Counted from the first letter of the stretch, positions 23,324 through 32,524 are shown. The stretch: DNA of 46,414 bases from CAYVDB01 sp964450705 (GCA_964450705.1 CAYVDB010000004.1:1-46414), one strand, 5' to 3'. The notes: generated by a model from the letters alone, not told the origin. Numbers and translations are program-made.

Positions 23324-24368
23324 CTTCGCTTTGAATGAGCACATCCTTAAAGCGAGGTATGTCTTCGAGAATAATTCCCGTACCTCGCGCAACAGCAGTA
23401 AGCGGATCAGTTGCAACGTGAACTGGAATCTTGAGTTCTAGAGCAATTAGATCCGGAAGACCTTTAATCAAAGCCCCACCGCCGGCGAGAAATATGCCTC
23501 GGTGCATAATATCCCCCAAAACCTCTGGCGGCGTAGTTTCAAGAACTTCTCTAGAAGATTCAATGAGGCTTGCAATAGATTGGGCAATAGCCTCTCGAAT
23601 ATCAGAATCAGTAATAACAACTTCTCTAGGAAGCCCAGTTACTAGATCTCTTCCTTTTATTGAAGATTCAAGAGACCCCTCCGGAGATATTACAGCTCCA
23701 ATTGCAATCTTCACATTTTCTGCAGTCTTTTCTCCGATTAGTATTTTAAATTCACTACGGATATAAGAAATAATATCTTGATTTAGTTTATCTCCAGCAA
23801 TTCGAAGATTTTTCGCTCGTACTACCCCGCCAAGAGAAATTACGGCGATGTCCGAGGTTCCTCCTCCAATATCAATAACCATACTTCCCACAGGGTCATT
23901 GACCGGAAGACGCATTCCAATAGCGGCGGCCATTGGCTCTTCTACAATGTGCACTTCAGAAGCTCCGGCATTTCTTGTTGCGTCTCGCACCGCTCGTATT
24001 TCTACATTTGTAATTCCAGAGGGCACCCCAACTACAACTCGAGGGCCGAGAATCTTTCGACTATCTTTCTGGGCCTTATTTAAAAGATAGGTAATCATTT
24101 CTTCGGTAACTTCAAAATCAGAAATAACACCATCTGTAAGAGGTTTTACAGCCACGATGTGTGCAGGGGTACGCCCAAGCATTTGTTTTGCTTCACTGCC
24201 CACTGCAACCACTCGTCCTGTTTTCTGATTTACCGCAACAACTGAAGGTTCATTTATTACAATTCCCTGGCCACGCATATACACCAAGGTATTTGCGGTA
24301 CCAAGATCGATGCCGATATCATTCATTAAGAATCGGCGAACATTTTCAAATCGATTAAGTAAAAGCAT
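23301..24368 (-). CDS. mreB: Rod shape-determining actin homologue MreB
   Basis: 355 residues. Actin-family motifs: phosphate-1 D-I-G-I-D-L-G-T-A-N-T near 17-27, connect-1 G-V-I-S-D-F-E-V-T-E, phosphate-2 V-I-D-I-G-G-G-T-S-D, and adenosine motif G-I-F-L-A-G-G-G-A-L-I-K-G. The start ATG overlaps the proS stop by one base (TAATG), implying coupled translation. It forms membrane-associated filaments that orient cell-wall synthesis. A second, more divergent MreB lies at 28,962-29,975. Confidence 0.95.
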   Translation of the reverse strand: MLLLNRFENVRRFLMNDIGIDLGTANTLVYMRGQGIVINEPSVVAVNQKTGRVVAVGSEAKQMLGRTPAHIVAVKPLTDGVISDFEVTEEMITYLLNKAQKDSRKILGPRVVVGVPSGITNVEIRAVRDATRNAGASEVHIVEEPMAAAIGMRLPVNDPVGSMVIDIGGGTSDIAVISLGGVVRAKNLRIAGDKLNQDIISYIRSEFKILIGEKTAENVKIAIGAVISPEGSLESSIKGRDLVTGLPREVVITDSDIREAIAQSIASLIESSREVLETTPPEVLGDIMHRGIFLAGGGALIKGLPDLIALELKIPVHVATDPLTAVARGTGIILEDIPRFKDVLIQSEDELLSTN

Positions 24369-25630
24369 TAACTAAATAGATCACTAAAATTTCCACCAGC
24401 AAGCTTCTCTGCAGAAACTACGAGAGCCTTACCACTTTTTCGCTCTTTGATCTCGACCACATTCTCTGTATTTCCTCGCTCTGACACAATAATCTGATAC
24501 GGAATCCCGATAAGATCAGCATCCGCAAATTTCTCTCCAGCACGTAAATCTCGATCGTCAAAAAGAACATCACTTTTACCTTTCAAAACTTGATAAAGAT
24601 TAAGTGCGCGTCTCGAGGTATCTTCATTTCCGCTTGGTATAAGAATTAAATGAGCATCAAACGGAGCAACCTCTTTAGACCAAATCATACCCTTATCATC
24701 AGCAAATTTTTCAACCAACAAACCCAATACCCTACTTACACCAATTCCATAAGAACCCATCCACACTGGAATTTTTTCCCCTTTTTCGTTCATGTAGTAA
24801 AGCCCTAAATCTTCTGATTTTTGTGTTCCAAAATTAAAAATGTTTCCAACTTCCGCAGTTTTGGTCTCATCTAAATCATCACGAGTAATATTGAGGGCTT
24901 CTAGAGTCTCATCGTTTAAAACCTCTTCATTTATAGCGATATTTCGTTCTCTATTTAAATAAATCTTATCTTCCCCATTAGGAGCCACTGTCTGAAACTC
25001 ATGACTAAACTTAGTAAAAGCACCGCCTGAAGCAAATGTAACAAAAGTGTCTTCTCCGATACCAAGGCGCTGATACACCCTCTTATACGCTTCGATTGTC
25101 GCATTATAAAATCGCGTATGCTCTGCTTCATCCACGCAAAAAGAGTACATATCCTTCATTAGAAACTCCCGACCACGCATTACGCCACTTTTTGCACGCA
25201 TTTCGTTGCGAAGCTTGGTTTGGAATTGATACACAAAAATCGGCAAGTCTCTAAAGCTACCTACAAAACCTTTCATCATCTCTGCGATGGGTTCCTCGTG
25301 GCTCCATCCAAAACCAACCTCGCCCCCAGCTTTGAGTTCAGACTTAAACCACACATCAACAACAGAATCATCCCATCGATTCGTACCTTCCCACAATTCC
25401 TTTCTCTGTAAAGTAGTCATGAGAATTTCTTGGCCCCCGACACTTTCCATTTCGGAACGAATAATTGCTTTTATTTTTTCAAGTACGCGCAGACCAAGCG
25501 GAAGATACGCATAAACACCCGCCATTTCTTTGTGAATAAATCCAGCTCTAATTAGTAAGTCAGCATTTTTTGAAACTTCGTCTTTAGGACTTTCTTTACG
25601 AGTTTTTGTGAAAAGAGTTGATTGAAGCAT
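24368..25630 (-). CDS. proS: Prolyl-tRNA synthetase lacking the editing insert
   Basis: 420 residues. Bacterial-type class II ProRS start (M-L-Q-S-T-L-F-T-K-T), motif 2 region F-Q-T-K-L-R-N-E-M-R-A-K-S-G-V-M-R-G-R-E-F-L-M-K-D and motif 3 G-S-Y-G-I-G-V-S-R-V-L-G, then the C-terminal anticodon domain. Full bacterial enzymes are ~570 residues because an INS domain of ~180 residues between motifs 2 and 3 clears mischarged Ala-tRNA-Pro. Here only ~60 residues fill that place, so cis editing is lost. First gene of the rod operon. Confidence 0.93.
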   Translation of the reverse strand: MLQSTLFTKTRKESPKDEVSKNADLLIRAGFIHKEMAGVYAYLPLGLRVLEKIKAIIRSEMESVGGQEILMTTLQRKELWEGTNRWDDSVVDVWFKSELKAGGEVGFGWSHEEPIAEMMKGFVGSFRDLPIFVYQFQTKLRNEMRAKSGVMRGREFLMKDMYSFCVDEAEHTRFYNATIEAYKRVYQRLGIGEDTFVTFASGGAFTKFSHEFQTVAPNGEDKIYLNRERNIAINEEVLNDETLEALNITRDDLDETKTAEVGNIFNFGTQKSEDLGLYYMNEKGEKIPVWMGSYGIGVSRVLGLLVEKFADDKGMIWSKEVAPFDAHLILIPSGNEDTSRRALNLYQVLKGKSDVLFDDRDLRAGEKFADADLIGIPYQIIVSERGNTENVVEIKERKSGKALVVSAEKLAGGNFSDLFS

Positions 25631-25738
25631 GTTTATATGGGGACATAGTATCGCATTCAGATGTGCCGAGCAAATGAGGCTTGACTAAAAAGTTTTTTTC
25701 ATGTTCTTATTAAGGTGCACCTTCACAAGGAGAAGCCT

Positions 25739-26008
25739 GTGCGACCCACCATTCGGCTGGAGATCGTAAAGGGGCCGACCCTTGGAGAATTCCTAAGGGC
25801 CGAAGCACGAAAGAGTTCTTTGCGTTTTGTTCTCTCTCGAGGAACCGTTTCGGTTACTCCGGAACGAGTTCGCGAGGAAGCAGGAACTCCTGAGAGTTTC
25901 CTTTTCCGTTATCAAACAGACAACGGAGATGGGCCTGTTAGCCTCGAAGGATACTGCAACTTTAGCCGAGGCGCAGTACGAGGATGGATACAGATCTTTA
26001 GCAAGTGA
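25739..26008 (+). CDS. Small hypothetical protein
   Basis: 89 residues from the GTG at 25,739, chosen because AAGGAG lies 6 nt upstream; an ATG-started frame 8 codons earlier has no ribosome site. Arg-rich, beta-prone sequence without recognised domain, signal or membrane segment. GC-rich codons compared with proS and rseP on either side. A TTGACT at 25,681 may be the -35, but the -10 is unclear. Ends in a strong terminator. Confidence 0.6.
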   Translation: MRPTIRLEIVKGPTLGEFLRAEARKSSLRFVLSRGTVSVTPERVREEAGTPESFLFRYQTDNGDGPVSLEGYCNFSRGAVRGWIQIFSK

Positions 26009-26035
26009 CCGCACCACAAGGTGCGGTCTTTTTTT
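26007..26035 (+). terminator. Intrinsic terminator
   Basis: 8-bp stem GACCGCAC / GTGCGGTC, 6-nt loop, seven T residues; overlaps the stop codon. Confidence 0.92.
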
Positions 26036-26040
26036 ACTTC

Positions 26041-27138
26041 TCAACCTATAACCCTAAGAACATCATGAAATGTCACCACAATCATAAGGAGAATCAGGAC
26101 CACGAAACCAACGCTATTTATAGTATTCAATATTTTTGGGGAAAGCGCCTTTCTGCGGATGGCTTCAATAAGAACAATAATAAGGCGCCCACCATCAAGA
26201 GCAGGAAATGGAAAGAGATTAATAACAGCAAGATTTATTGAAATGATCGCGGTAAAAGAAAGAAGATATACGAAACCGAGCTTTGAGACATCACCAACAA
26301 GACCTACGATGCCTACAGGGCCAGTCACTTCAGAAAAATTTGCTTCACCAACAAAAGCGTCTCCGAGGAAACCGACAAGGGATACCGCAGTGACTGAAAA
26401 AAGACTTAATGTATTTTTACCACCTTCGTATACAGCCAAGTGAAGGGGTAATTTTAAAGTACCTATCGTATCAAGCCCTACTCCGATAGCTAGTTTTCCT
26501 TGAACAACTCCTTCCTCTGCAATAACCTCTATTACTTTTTCCTCTTTACCTCGTAAGACACGTAAAGCGATTCCATCCTTACCATGCGCTTCAACAAAAT
26601 TAGAAAAGGCTTGAGGATTAATTTCAGTAAGAGAATATTTTCCTTCAGAAATTACCTCCAGGACAACATCACCTGCCTTTACGCCAGAGCGAAATGCTGG
26701 AGAGAGAGGAGAAACGGTGGTTATCACAAGTCTAGGATTCTCTACAATACCGGGACCAGTATGGCTCTGCGCCGTCGGCAGTCCGACCATATACCCAATA
26801 CTAATGAGCAACCACGCAAAAAGAACATTAAAGAAAACTCCCCCAATAAGAACGAAGGCTTGAATATGGCGAGGCTTTGCAGTAATACTTCTTTCTTTGT
26901 CTATACCATGCAAACTATCTTCATTCGGATCTTCTCCGAAAATTCTTACAAAACCACCAAATGGAATTGCGTTGACTGAATATAGGGTCTCTCCTTTTTG
27001 CTTACCCCAAAGTTTCGGCGGAAATCCAAGCCCAAACTCAGATACCTTTATTCCATTCTTCTTGGCAATAATAAAGTGTCCAAATTCATGGACTAAAACA
27101 AGAATGGCAAGAACAATAACAAATATAAGAATAGACAT
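26041..27138 (-). CDS. rseP: Site-2 zinc metalloprotease (RseP family, M50)
   Basis: 365 residues. H-E-F-G-H at 17-21 in the first membrane helix, a PDZ domain around 145-210 (S-P-A-F-R-S-G-V-K-A-G-D-V-V), and the second metal motif N-L-F-P-F-P-A-L-D-G-G-R in a C-terminal helix. Four membrane segments. The family cuts membrane-embedded substrates such as anti-sigma factors or signal-peptide remnants; the local substrate is unknown. Directly follows frr. Confidence 0.92.
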   Translation of the reverse strand: MSILIFVIVLAILVLVHEFGHFIIAKKNGIKVSEFGLGFPPKLWGKQKGETLYSVNAIPFGGFVRIFGEDPNEDSLHGIDKERSITAKPRHIQAFVLIGGVFFNVLFAWLLISIGYMVGLPTAQSHTGPGIVENPRLVITTVSPLSPAFRSGVKAGDVVLEVISEGKYSLTEINPQAFSNFVEAHGKDGIALRVLRGKEEKVIEVIAEEGVVQGKLAIGVGLDTIGTLKLPLHLAVYEGGKNTLSLFSVTAVSLVGFLGDAFVGEANFSEVTGPVGIVGLVGDVSKLGFVYLLSFTAIISINLAVINLFPFPALDGGRLIIVLIEAIRRKALSPKILNTINSVGFVVLILLMIVVTFHDVLRVIG

Positions 27139-27141
27139 CGC

Positions 27142-27693
27142 TTATTCGAGAATTTCTTTTTCTTTTTTTAGAGCCAATTCATCAAGTCGGGCATTAACCA
27201 AATCAACCTTCTTTTGAAGCTCTTCAAGATAACGGAATTTATCATCCTCACCCATCCCTCCATTTTTCTCCTGTGCCTCAATATCATTTTTTACCCGCTC
27301 TCTTTCCTGCCTAAGGGAAATACGAGCATCTTCGTGCTTCTGTTTTAGAAGCTTTACAAGAGAAACTCTTCTCTCAGAAGTAAGCTCTGGAAAAATGATA
27401 CGCAGGCCCCGATCATCAACCGCAACAGATAATCCAAGATTCGAATCAATAACTCCCTTTTCTATTGATTTTACTAAGGTACCATCCCAAGGAACAACTC
27501 GGATCGTCTTTGGGTCTTCAACGGTAATCGAAGCAACTTCACGTAAAGACATGCGACTGCCGTAGGCATCAATGGATACAGCATCAAGAATTACTGGAGT
27601 TGCTCTGCCGGTTCGAATAGACGAAAACTCTTGCTTCATATGGTCTTCGACAGATAGGCTATTTTTATCGAATGAGGAAAAATTATACGGCAT
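27142..27693 (-). CDS. frr: Ribosome recycling factor
   Basis: 183 residues, standard length. F-S-S-I-R-T-G-R-A-T-P (conserved R-T-G-R-A), P-K-T-I-R-V-V-P-W-D, L-T-S-E-R-R-V-S-L-V-K and the long C-terminal three-helix-bundle region are diagnostic. It splits post-termination ribosomes together with EF-G. Located between a membrane protein and rseP in a compact minus-strand operon. Confidence 0.96.
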   Translation of the reverse strand: MPYNFSSFDKNSLSVEDHMKQEFSSIRTGRATPVILDAVSIDAYGSRMSLREVASITVEDPKTIRVVPWDGTLVKSIEKGVIDSNLGLSVAVDDRGLRIIFPELTSERRVSLVKLLKQKHEDARISLRQERERVKNDIEAQEKNGGMGEDDKFRYLEELQKKVDLVNARLDELALKKEKEILE

Positions 27694-27723
27694 AGGGACA
27701 GTCTACCAGAAAGTTAGATATAG

Positions 27724-28245
27724 CTAAAGAAGAGATAAAAATTTATTAAAAAATAAGAGAATAAAGAGAACTAATCCACCTTGAAGAAGTGGCCCTATGA
27801 CAAACCTCCCAATCAAACGAGTTTCCGCATGAATAAAAATATGAAATCTCTGAAGAGAAGTCAGGGGTTCCTTTCGTAATTTCATATATGCAAACTGTAG
27901 AAAATCAGGAATGGCTCCTCCAATAGCACCCCACACTATTGAATTCAAAAAAAGCTCGTGGCCAACATAACCATCCCAAAAAAGAAAAGTAAGAAGCCCA
28001 ACGCCAACAAGAATATCCATCCCTATTCGAATAAGGTCAAAGATAAATGCTTTCCCTAAAACCATATCAGCATCAAGAGGATTATTCTGCCTCTCTTTGC
28101 TTCCAGAAGAAAGTGAGTAGTCCCAATGTGGGATTGAATCAAGTATAAAATGGCTTAAAAAGCCAACCATAAAGGCAAGAAAAGGATTTGCGCGAGATAC
28201 CGCCCCAAGAGTTCCGCCAATAATAATATGAGTTGCAAGTACCAT
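27724..28245 (-). CDS. Membrane protein with SHF-HWD-type histidines (DUF457/YdjM-like?)
   Basis: 173 residues, four or five hydrophobic segments. The N-terminal A-T-H-I-I-I-G-G and F-L-S-H-F-I-L-D-S-I-P-H-W-D place His/Asp in membrane helices, as in predicted membrane-bound metal-dependent hydrolases (DUF457/YdjM group). Further G-A-I-P-D-F-L-Q-F. Family membership is tentative; substrate unknown. Co-transcribed with delta' and frr. Confidence 0.5.
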   Translation of the reverse strand: MVLATHIIIGGTLGAVSRANPFLAFMVGFLSHFILDSIPHWDYSLSSGSKERQNNPLDADMVLGKAFIFDLIRIGMDILVGVGLLTFLFWDGYVGHELFLNSIVWGAIGGAIPDFLQFAYMKLRKEPLTSLQRFHIFIHAETRLIGRFVIGPLLQGGLVLFILLFFNKFLSLL

Positions 28246-28270
28246 ACACGAAAATTATACAAAAAGAGAT

Positions 28271-28960
28271 CTAACTCTCAATAGGAAGAGTATTAGCGCA
28301 ATGCTCAAGTAATATTTTGAGGGACGAAGAGCGATCAAATAAATACTCACGAACAGTAAGTATGTTTTGGAGCGCTCCACGCCACGGTTCTCTTGTATCA
28401 ATAAACTTCTTATAAAGAACCTCTTCGAGTGCGTCAAAAAATAAAGAAACGGCTCGTTTATCCCCCGCTTCAGATAAGGAGTTTACAAAAGTTAAGCGAT
28501 CCTTAAGAGATGAGTTGAGAAAATTCTCTGCAGACGTAAGATCGAGATTCTTTTCAAGAGAAATCTGTGGGGCAACAATCATTCTAGAAAGCAAGGTCGG
28601 AACTACAAATAATTCTCGAGGTGCAAAAATAAAAAAATGAACATGTGGCGCAGGTTCTTCGAACAACTTGAGTAAAGCATTTTGAGCTTCAACCGTGCAT
28701 AAGTTGAAAGAAAGAACAATAATCATGCGCTCACGATTAAGAGATTTGCGAGAAGCAAGAGATATGATACGTCGAGAATCTTCAATACCAAAAGTATCAA
28801 AATCTTCTTGCCAATAATCAGGATTGCCGTCAATTTTGAAAGAAAGATTATCCTTAAGAAACTCTTTCAAGAAGTTTTTATTTTCTGCAATGTCTCCAAA
28901 AAATATGTATGCATGGTGGAGATTACCTCTCCTATTGAACCAATCTTTCAAAAATTGCAT
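28271..28960 (-). CDS. Clamp-loader delta'-like protein without P-loop
   Basis: 229 residues. The sequence E-A-Q-N-A-L-L-K-L-F-E-E-P-A-P-H-V-H-F-F-I-F near 112-133 is the signature of DnaX/HolB AAA+ subunits of DNA polymerase III (sensor-1 region). At the start, where DnaX/HolB has G-x-x-G-x-G-K-T, this protein reads I-F-F-G-D-I-A-E-N-K-N, so it cannot bind ATP in the usual way, and the zinc knuckle is also absent. A catalytically silent delta' is known in other bacteria. Shorter than HolB (~330), with the C-terminal collar region reduced. Confidence 0.75.
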   Translation of the reverse strand: MQFLKDWFNRRGNLHHAYIFFGDIAENKNFLKEFLKDNLSFKIDGNPDYWQEDFDTFGIEDSRRIISLASRKSLNRERMIIVLSFNLCTVEAQNALLKLFEEPAPHVHFFIFAPRELFVVPTLLSRMIVAPQISLEKNLDLTSAENFLNSSLKDRLTFVNSLSEAGDKRAVSLFFDALEEVLYKKFIDTREPWRGALQNILTVREYLFDRSSSLKILLEHCANTLPIES

Positions 28961-28961
28961 A

Positions 28962-29975
28962 TTACCGTTTAGAGATAATTGACTTCTTGTAGGTATCTAA
29001 ATGATCAAGAGCAATACCGGTGCCTCGGGCTACACAGTAAAGGGCATCTTTTGCGAGCACAGCCTTTACTCCTGTTCGTCTATATACTAATTCAGGAAAA
29101 TTTCTCAACTGCGAAGATCCCCCCGTCATAATAATGCCACGATCAATAATATCTGATGATAGCTCTGGAGGAGTCTCTTGGAGGACATCTTTAATTGCTT
29201 TAACCATCTCCCTTAACTCTTTACTAATCGCTTTAACAATCTCGTTAGTTTTTATTTCAACAGAACGAGGAAGCCCTAAAACATAATCTCTTCCTTTAAT
29301 TGTCATCACTAATTCTTCATCAAGAGGAATCGCAGAACCAATTTTAATCTTTATTTCTTCAGCAGTCTTATCTCCTACGGCAAGATTAAAAGTTTTCTTT
29401 ATATAGTCAGCAATCGCAGAATCGATACGATTTCCTGCGCATTTAACCGATGTTGAAGCAACAATTCCACCAAGAGAAATAACGGCAACATCAGTGGTAC
29501 CGCCCCCAATATCTACAATCATATGCCCAACCGGCTCGTGGATCGGAATTCCTGCTCCAATTGCCGCAAGAATAGGTTCTTTAATTACAAAAGCATTTTT
29601 TGCTCCAGCTTTCATTGCAGCTTCAACTACAGCTCGACGTTCAGTCGACGTAACCCCAGCAGGAACCGAAATTAAAACTTCCGGCTTTGCAATATTCCAT
29701 TTCCCAAGAGCTTTCCCAATATAATAACGAAGCATTGCTTCAGTCACTCGATAATCAGCAATGACACCATCCTTCATTGGCCTATAGGCAACAATTGAAC
29801 CAGGTGTTTTGCCAATCATCTTCTTCGCGTCATTCCCAATCGCAAGAATTTTTTTATCTTCTTCAGATATAGCAACAACTGAAGGCTCATTTAAAACAAT
29901 GCCCTTTCCAGGAACATAGACTAGTACGCTTGTAGTACCAAGATCAATTCCTAATTTTTTAGAGAAAATACCCAT
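28962..29975 (-). CDS. Second MreB/Mbl-type actin homologue
   Basis: 337 residues. Actin motifs are intact: L-G-I-D-L-G-T-T-S-V near 8-17, G-V-I-A-D-Y-R-V-T-E, I-V-D-I-G-G-G-T-T-D and G-I-I-M-T-G-G-S-S-Q-L. It differs from the rod-operon copy at many positions, has a short M-G-I-F-S-K-K N terminus in place of the usual amphipathic helix, and lies in an operon with delta', frr and rseP rather than mreCD. Probably an Mbl-like paralogue with its own filament role. Confidence 0.9.
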   Translation of the reverse strand: MGIFSKKLGIDLGTTSVLVYVPGKGIVLNEPSVVAISEEDKKILAIGNDAKKMIGKTPGSIVAYRPMKDGVIADYRVTEAMLRYYIGKALGKWNIAKPEVLISVPAGVTSTERRAVVEAAMKAGAKNAFVIKEPILAAIGAGIPIHEPVGHMIVDIGGGTTDVAVISLGGIVASTSVKCAGNRIDSAIADYIKKTFNLAVGDKTAEEIKIKIGSAIPLDEELVMTIKGRDYVLGLPRSVEIKTNEIVKAISKELREMVKAIKDVLQETPPELSSDIIDRGIIMTGGSSQLRNFPELVYRRTGVKAVLAKDALYCVARGTGIALDHLDTYKKSIISKR

Positions 29976-30034
29976 ATATACGCTAACAGCTTACGCTGTC
30001 ACCTTAATAAACTCAAGGAGAAATTTTTTATATC

Positions 30035-30062
30035 TTGACTTTTTTAATTATTATAGTATTGT
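30035..30062 (+). promoter_or_regulatory. Promoter of small membrane protein gene
   Basis: TTGACT (30,035-30,040), 16-nt spacer, TATTGT (30,057-30,062). Confidence 0.55.
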
Positions 30063-30112
30063 TTCCCGCAGTCTGATCTCTTCTATATCCCCTACTCCAT
30101 TTGGAGAACACC

Positions 30113-30547
30113 ATGACCCTAGATGTTTGGCCGGGACATTTTGATTTTCCCGAAAAGAAAGACGTGTTTCTGATGCGTTTTGCTGTCCCAGGATCTTTCG
30201 TTCTCGGATGGCTTCTTGAAAGAATGGTTCCTGAGCACTATCTCTTCCCTATTGAGCTCTGTCTTGGGGTATCTCTTGGGGCAGTTACCTTCCTTGCAGT
30301 AGACGCATTCCCTCTTTCTAACTCGGGGTTTGCAATGGGGAGAGAATACCCGGACCTGCGAAACATGCTCGCCATCATCTTGATATGGAGTAGCGTAATC
30401 TCTGTATCTTTGATTTTGGGAAGCTTCTTTGGCGGCATTCCCATCATCGGATTCCTTGTTTCGGCGGTAGTACTTGCCATACTTTCTTCGATAGTTCCAA
30501 CACTCTGCTGGAACTTGAGAAACCTCTACCGAACCATCCGAAAGTAG
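30113..30547 (+). CDS. Small membrane protein, unknown
   Basis: 144 residues from the ATG at 30,113 (GGAG 6 nt upstream). Three to four hydrophobic segments (about 24-35, 45-62, 85-105, 108-130) with short loops. No family recognised. A solitary unit with promoter and terminator, between the second mreB (divergent) and priA. Confidence 0.7.
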   Translation: MTLDVWPGHFDFPEKKDVFLMRFAVPGSFVLGWLLERMVPEHYLFPIELCLGVSLGAVTFLAVDAFPLSNSGFAMGREYPDLRNMLAIILIWSSVISVSLILGSFFGGIPIIGFLVSAVVLAILSSIVPTLCWNLRNLYRTIRK

Positions 30548-30552
30548 CCTCA

Positions 30553-30580
30553 GCCACCCTCAAGTGAGGGTGGCTTTTGT
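30553..30580 (+). terminator. Intrinsic terminator
   Basis: Perfect 9-bp stem GCCACCCTC / GAGGGTGGC, loop AAGT, then TTTTGTTT. Confidence 0.9.
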
Positions 30581-30610
30581 TTGCTCAAAAAATATATACA
30601 CTTAGAAGCA

Positions 30611-32503
30611 ATGAAACTGTATACGGTTGTGCCTATTGCAAGAGGTGTCTTTAAAGAAACTCTCTCATACTTCGGAAACGACACGATAGAAGCTGGATCT
30701 TTAGTAAAGATACCGCTCCGTTCTAAATCCGGATTTGGGATTGTCATAGACTCCCGCAGAGTAGAAGATGTTAAGACTGAAATACGCAAAGGATCTTTTG
30801 CGATGAAAAAAATAGAGAAGGTCATCTCAAAGGAGTTCCTATCGAAGGCATTTCTCGAAGCAGCTCTTAAGACAGCCCAATTTTATGCCGCAACAACCGG
30901 GTCGGTGCTTGAAAACTTATTGCCAAAACTTTTTCTAGAACATGCTCACCAAATCAAACTAGAGAAATCGTCTAAAAAAAGCTCTCTTTCTTCAGATCGA
31001 CTCGTTGTCCAAGCCTCTGACACCGAACGATTTGCTCATTATAAAAGCTTCATTCGAGGACAGTTTGCTCGACGTTCTTCTGTATTTTTTGTGTTACCAA
31101 CAGTAGAAGATATAAAAAAAGTAAAAACAATTCTTGAAAAAGGAATAGATCAGTACACAATTGTCCTTCATGGGAATCTTGGAAAAAAAGAATTCCAAAG
31201 CGCATATAAGATAATCGAAAAAGAAAAACATCCTTTACTTATAATTGGCACCGCCCCATTTCTCTCCATTGAAAGAAAAGATATAGGAGCCATTATTCTT
31301 GATCGTGAAAATTCAAGAGGATACAAGTCCTTCGGAAGGCCCTTCATTGATTATCGCCGTTTTGTAGAAAATCTAGCCCAAGCACATGGTGTGCCACTTC
31401 TTTATGGGGACATACTTCTCTCACTTGAAACTCTCTACAAGACAAAACGTGAGGAATATGCTGAGTTTGCACCGATCAAGATGCGCTCTCTATCACCAGC
31501 AGAAGGCACTCTTGTTGATATGAAATCACAAAAAGGAGAATTTGAATCATCTTTCAAGATTCTCTCCCCAGAACTTCTTTCGCTTATAGAAGAAAATAAA
31601 AAAAATAACGAACACCTGTTTATTTGGTCTGCCCGTAAAGGGATAGCCCCTTCAACAGTGTGTGGAGATTGTGGAAAGTTGGTTACTTGTTCTCGTTGTG
31701 GTACGCCGGTAACACTTTACGGCGGGAATAAAGATAAAGAAAACTTCTTCATGTGTAATATTTGCGGGCTAGAGAGAGATGCTCGAGAGCGCTGTATATA
31801 TTGTGAAAGTTGGAAGTTAAAAACCTTAGGGATTGGCATAGAGCAAGTAGAGCAGAGCATAAAAGATGCTTTCCCGGACATAAAAGTTTTCACTATTGAT
31901 AAGGAGCACATCAAGACAGAGAAGAAAGCCTCCGATTTAATGCATCGTTTTGAAAATTCTCCTGGAAGCGTCCTTGTTGGGACAGAACTTGCCTTGTTCT
32001 ATCTTAAAGAAGAAATAGACAACGTCGGAGTAGGGTCAATTGATAGCCTTTTCGCACTTCCTGATTTTCGTATCAGAGAAAAAATTCTTTATAACCTCAT
32101 CACGCTTCGTTCGCGAGCACAAAAAAACTTTCTTATCCAGACAAGAAATGCTGATGAAATGATATTTGACTATGCGCTTAAGGGGAACATGATCGATTTT
32201 TATAAAAATGAGATGCACATGAGAGAAGAATTTAAGTACCCACCGTTTTCTCTTTTTATAAAGCTATCTCTAGAAGGAAAAGGGAAAGACGTCGAACCTC
32301 TCGCCGAAGAAATTTCCGTATTTTTAAAAGAATTCTCTCCGCAAACATATGAAGCGTTTTCTCCAAGTAAACGAGGCAATAGAGTCTTCCACATACTTAT
32401 ACGAAAAGATAAAAATGATTGGCCAGATCAAAAACTACTAGAACTTCTCCACCGGCTTCCTCCTTACGTCTCAATTAAAGTAGACCCTGAAAGCTTGCTC
32501 TAG
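30611..32503 (+). CDS. priA: PriA-like primosomal protein with degenerate helicase core
   Basis: 630 residues from the ATG at 30,611. PriA hallmarks are present: an N-terminal DNA-binding-like region (V-V-P-I-A-R-G-V, V-K-I-P-L-R), the paired zinc knuckles C-G-D-C, C-S-R-C, C-N-I-C, C-I-Y-C within about 345-400, and the C-terminal Y-P-P-F block. The Walker A G-x-T-G-S-G-K-T and DEEH box of normal PriA are missing; the corresponding places read Q-A-S-D-T-E-R and L-D-R-E-N. Loss of ATPase motifs means it likely acts as a fork-binding or loading platform, not a helicase. The zinc region argues against a random pseudogene. Confidence 0.82.
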   Translation: MKLYTVVPIARGVFKETLSYFGNDTIEAGSLVKIPLRSKSGFGIVIDSRRVEDVKTEIRKGSFAMKKIEKVISKEFLSKAFLEAALKTAQFYAATTGSVLENLLPKLFLEHAHQIKLEKSSKKSSLSSDRLVVQASDTERFAHYKSFIRGQFARRSSVFFVLPTVEDIKKVKTILEKGIDQYTIVLHGNLGKKEFQSAYKIIEKEKHPLLIIGTAPFLSIERKDIGAIILDRENSRGYKSFGRPFIDYRRFVENLAQAHGVPLLYGDILLSLETLYKTKREEYAEFAPIKMRSLSPAEGTLVDMKSQKGEFESSFKILSPELLSLIEENKKNNEHLFIWSARKGIAPSTVCGDCGKLVTCSRCGTPVTLYGGNKDKENFFMCNICGLERDARERCIYCESWKLKTLGIGIEQVEQSIKDAFPDIKVFTIDKEHIKTEKKASDLMHRFENSPGSVLVGTELALFYLKEEIDNVGVGSIDSLFALPDFRIREKILYNLITLRSRAQKNFLIQTRNADEMIFDYALKGNMIDFYKNEMHMREEFKYPPFSLFIKLSLEGKGKDVEPLAEEISVFLKEFSPQTYEAFSPSKRGNRVFHILIRKDKNDWPDQKLLELLHRLPPYVSIKVDPESLL

Positions 32504-32524
32504 TTTAATTAAATATTAGGATAT

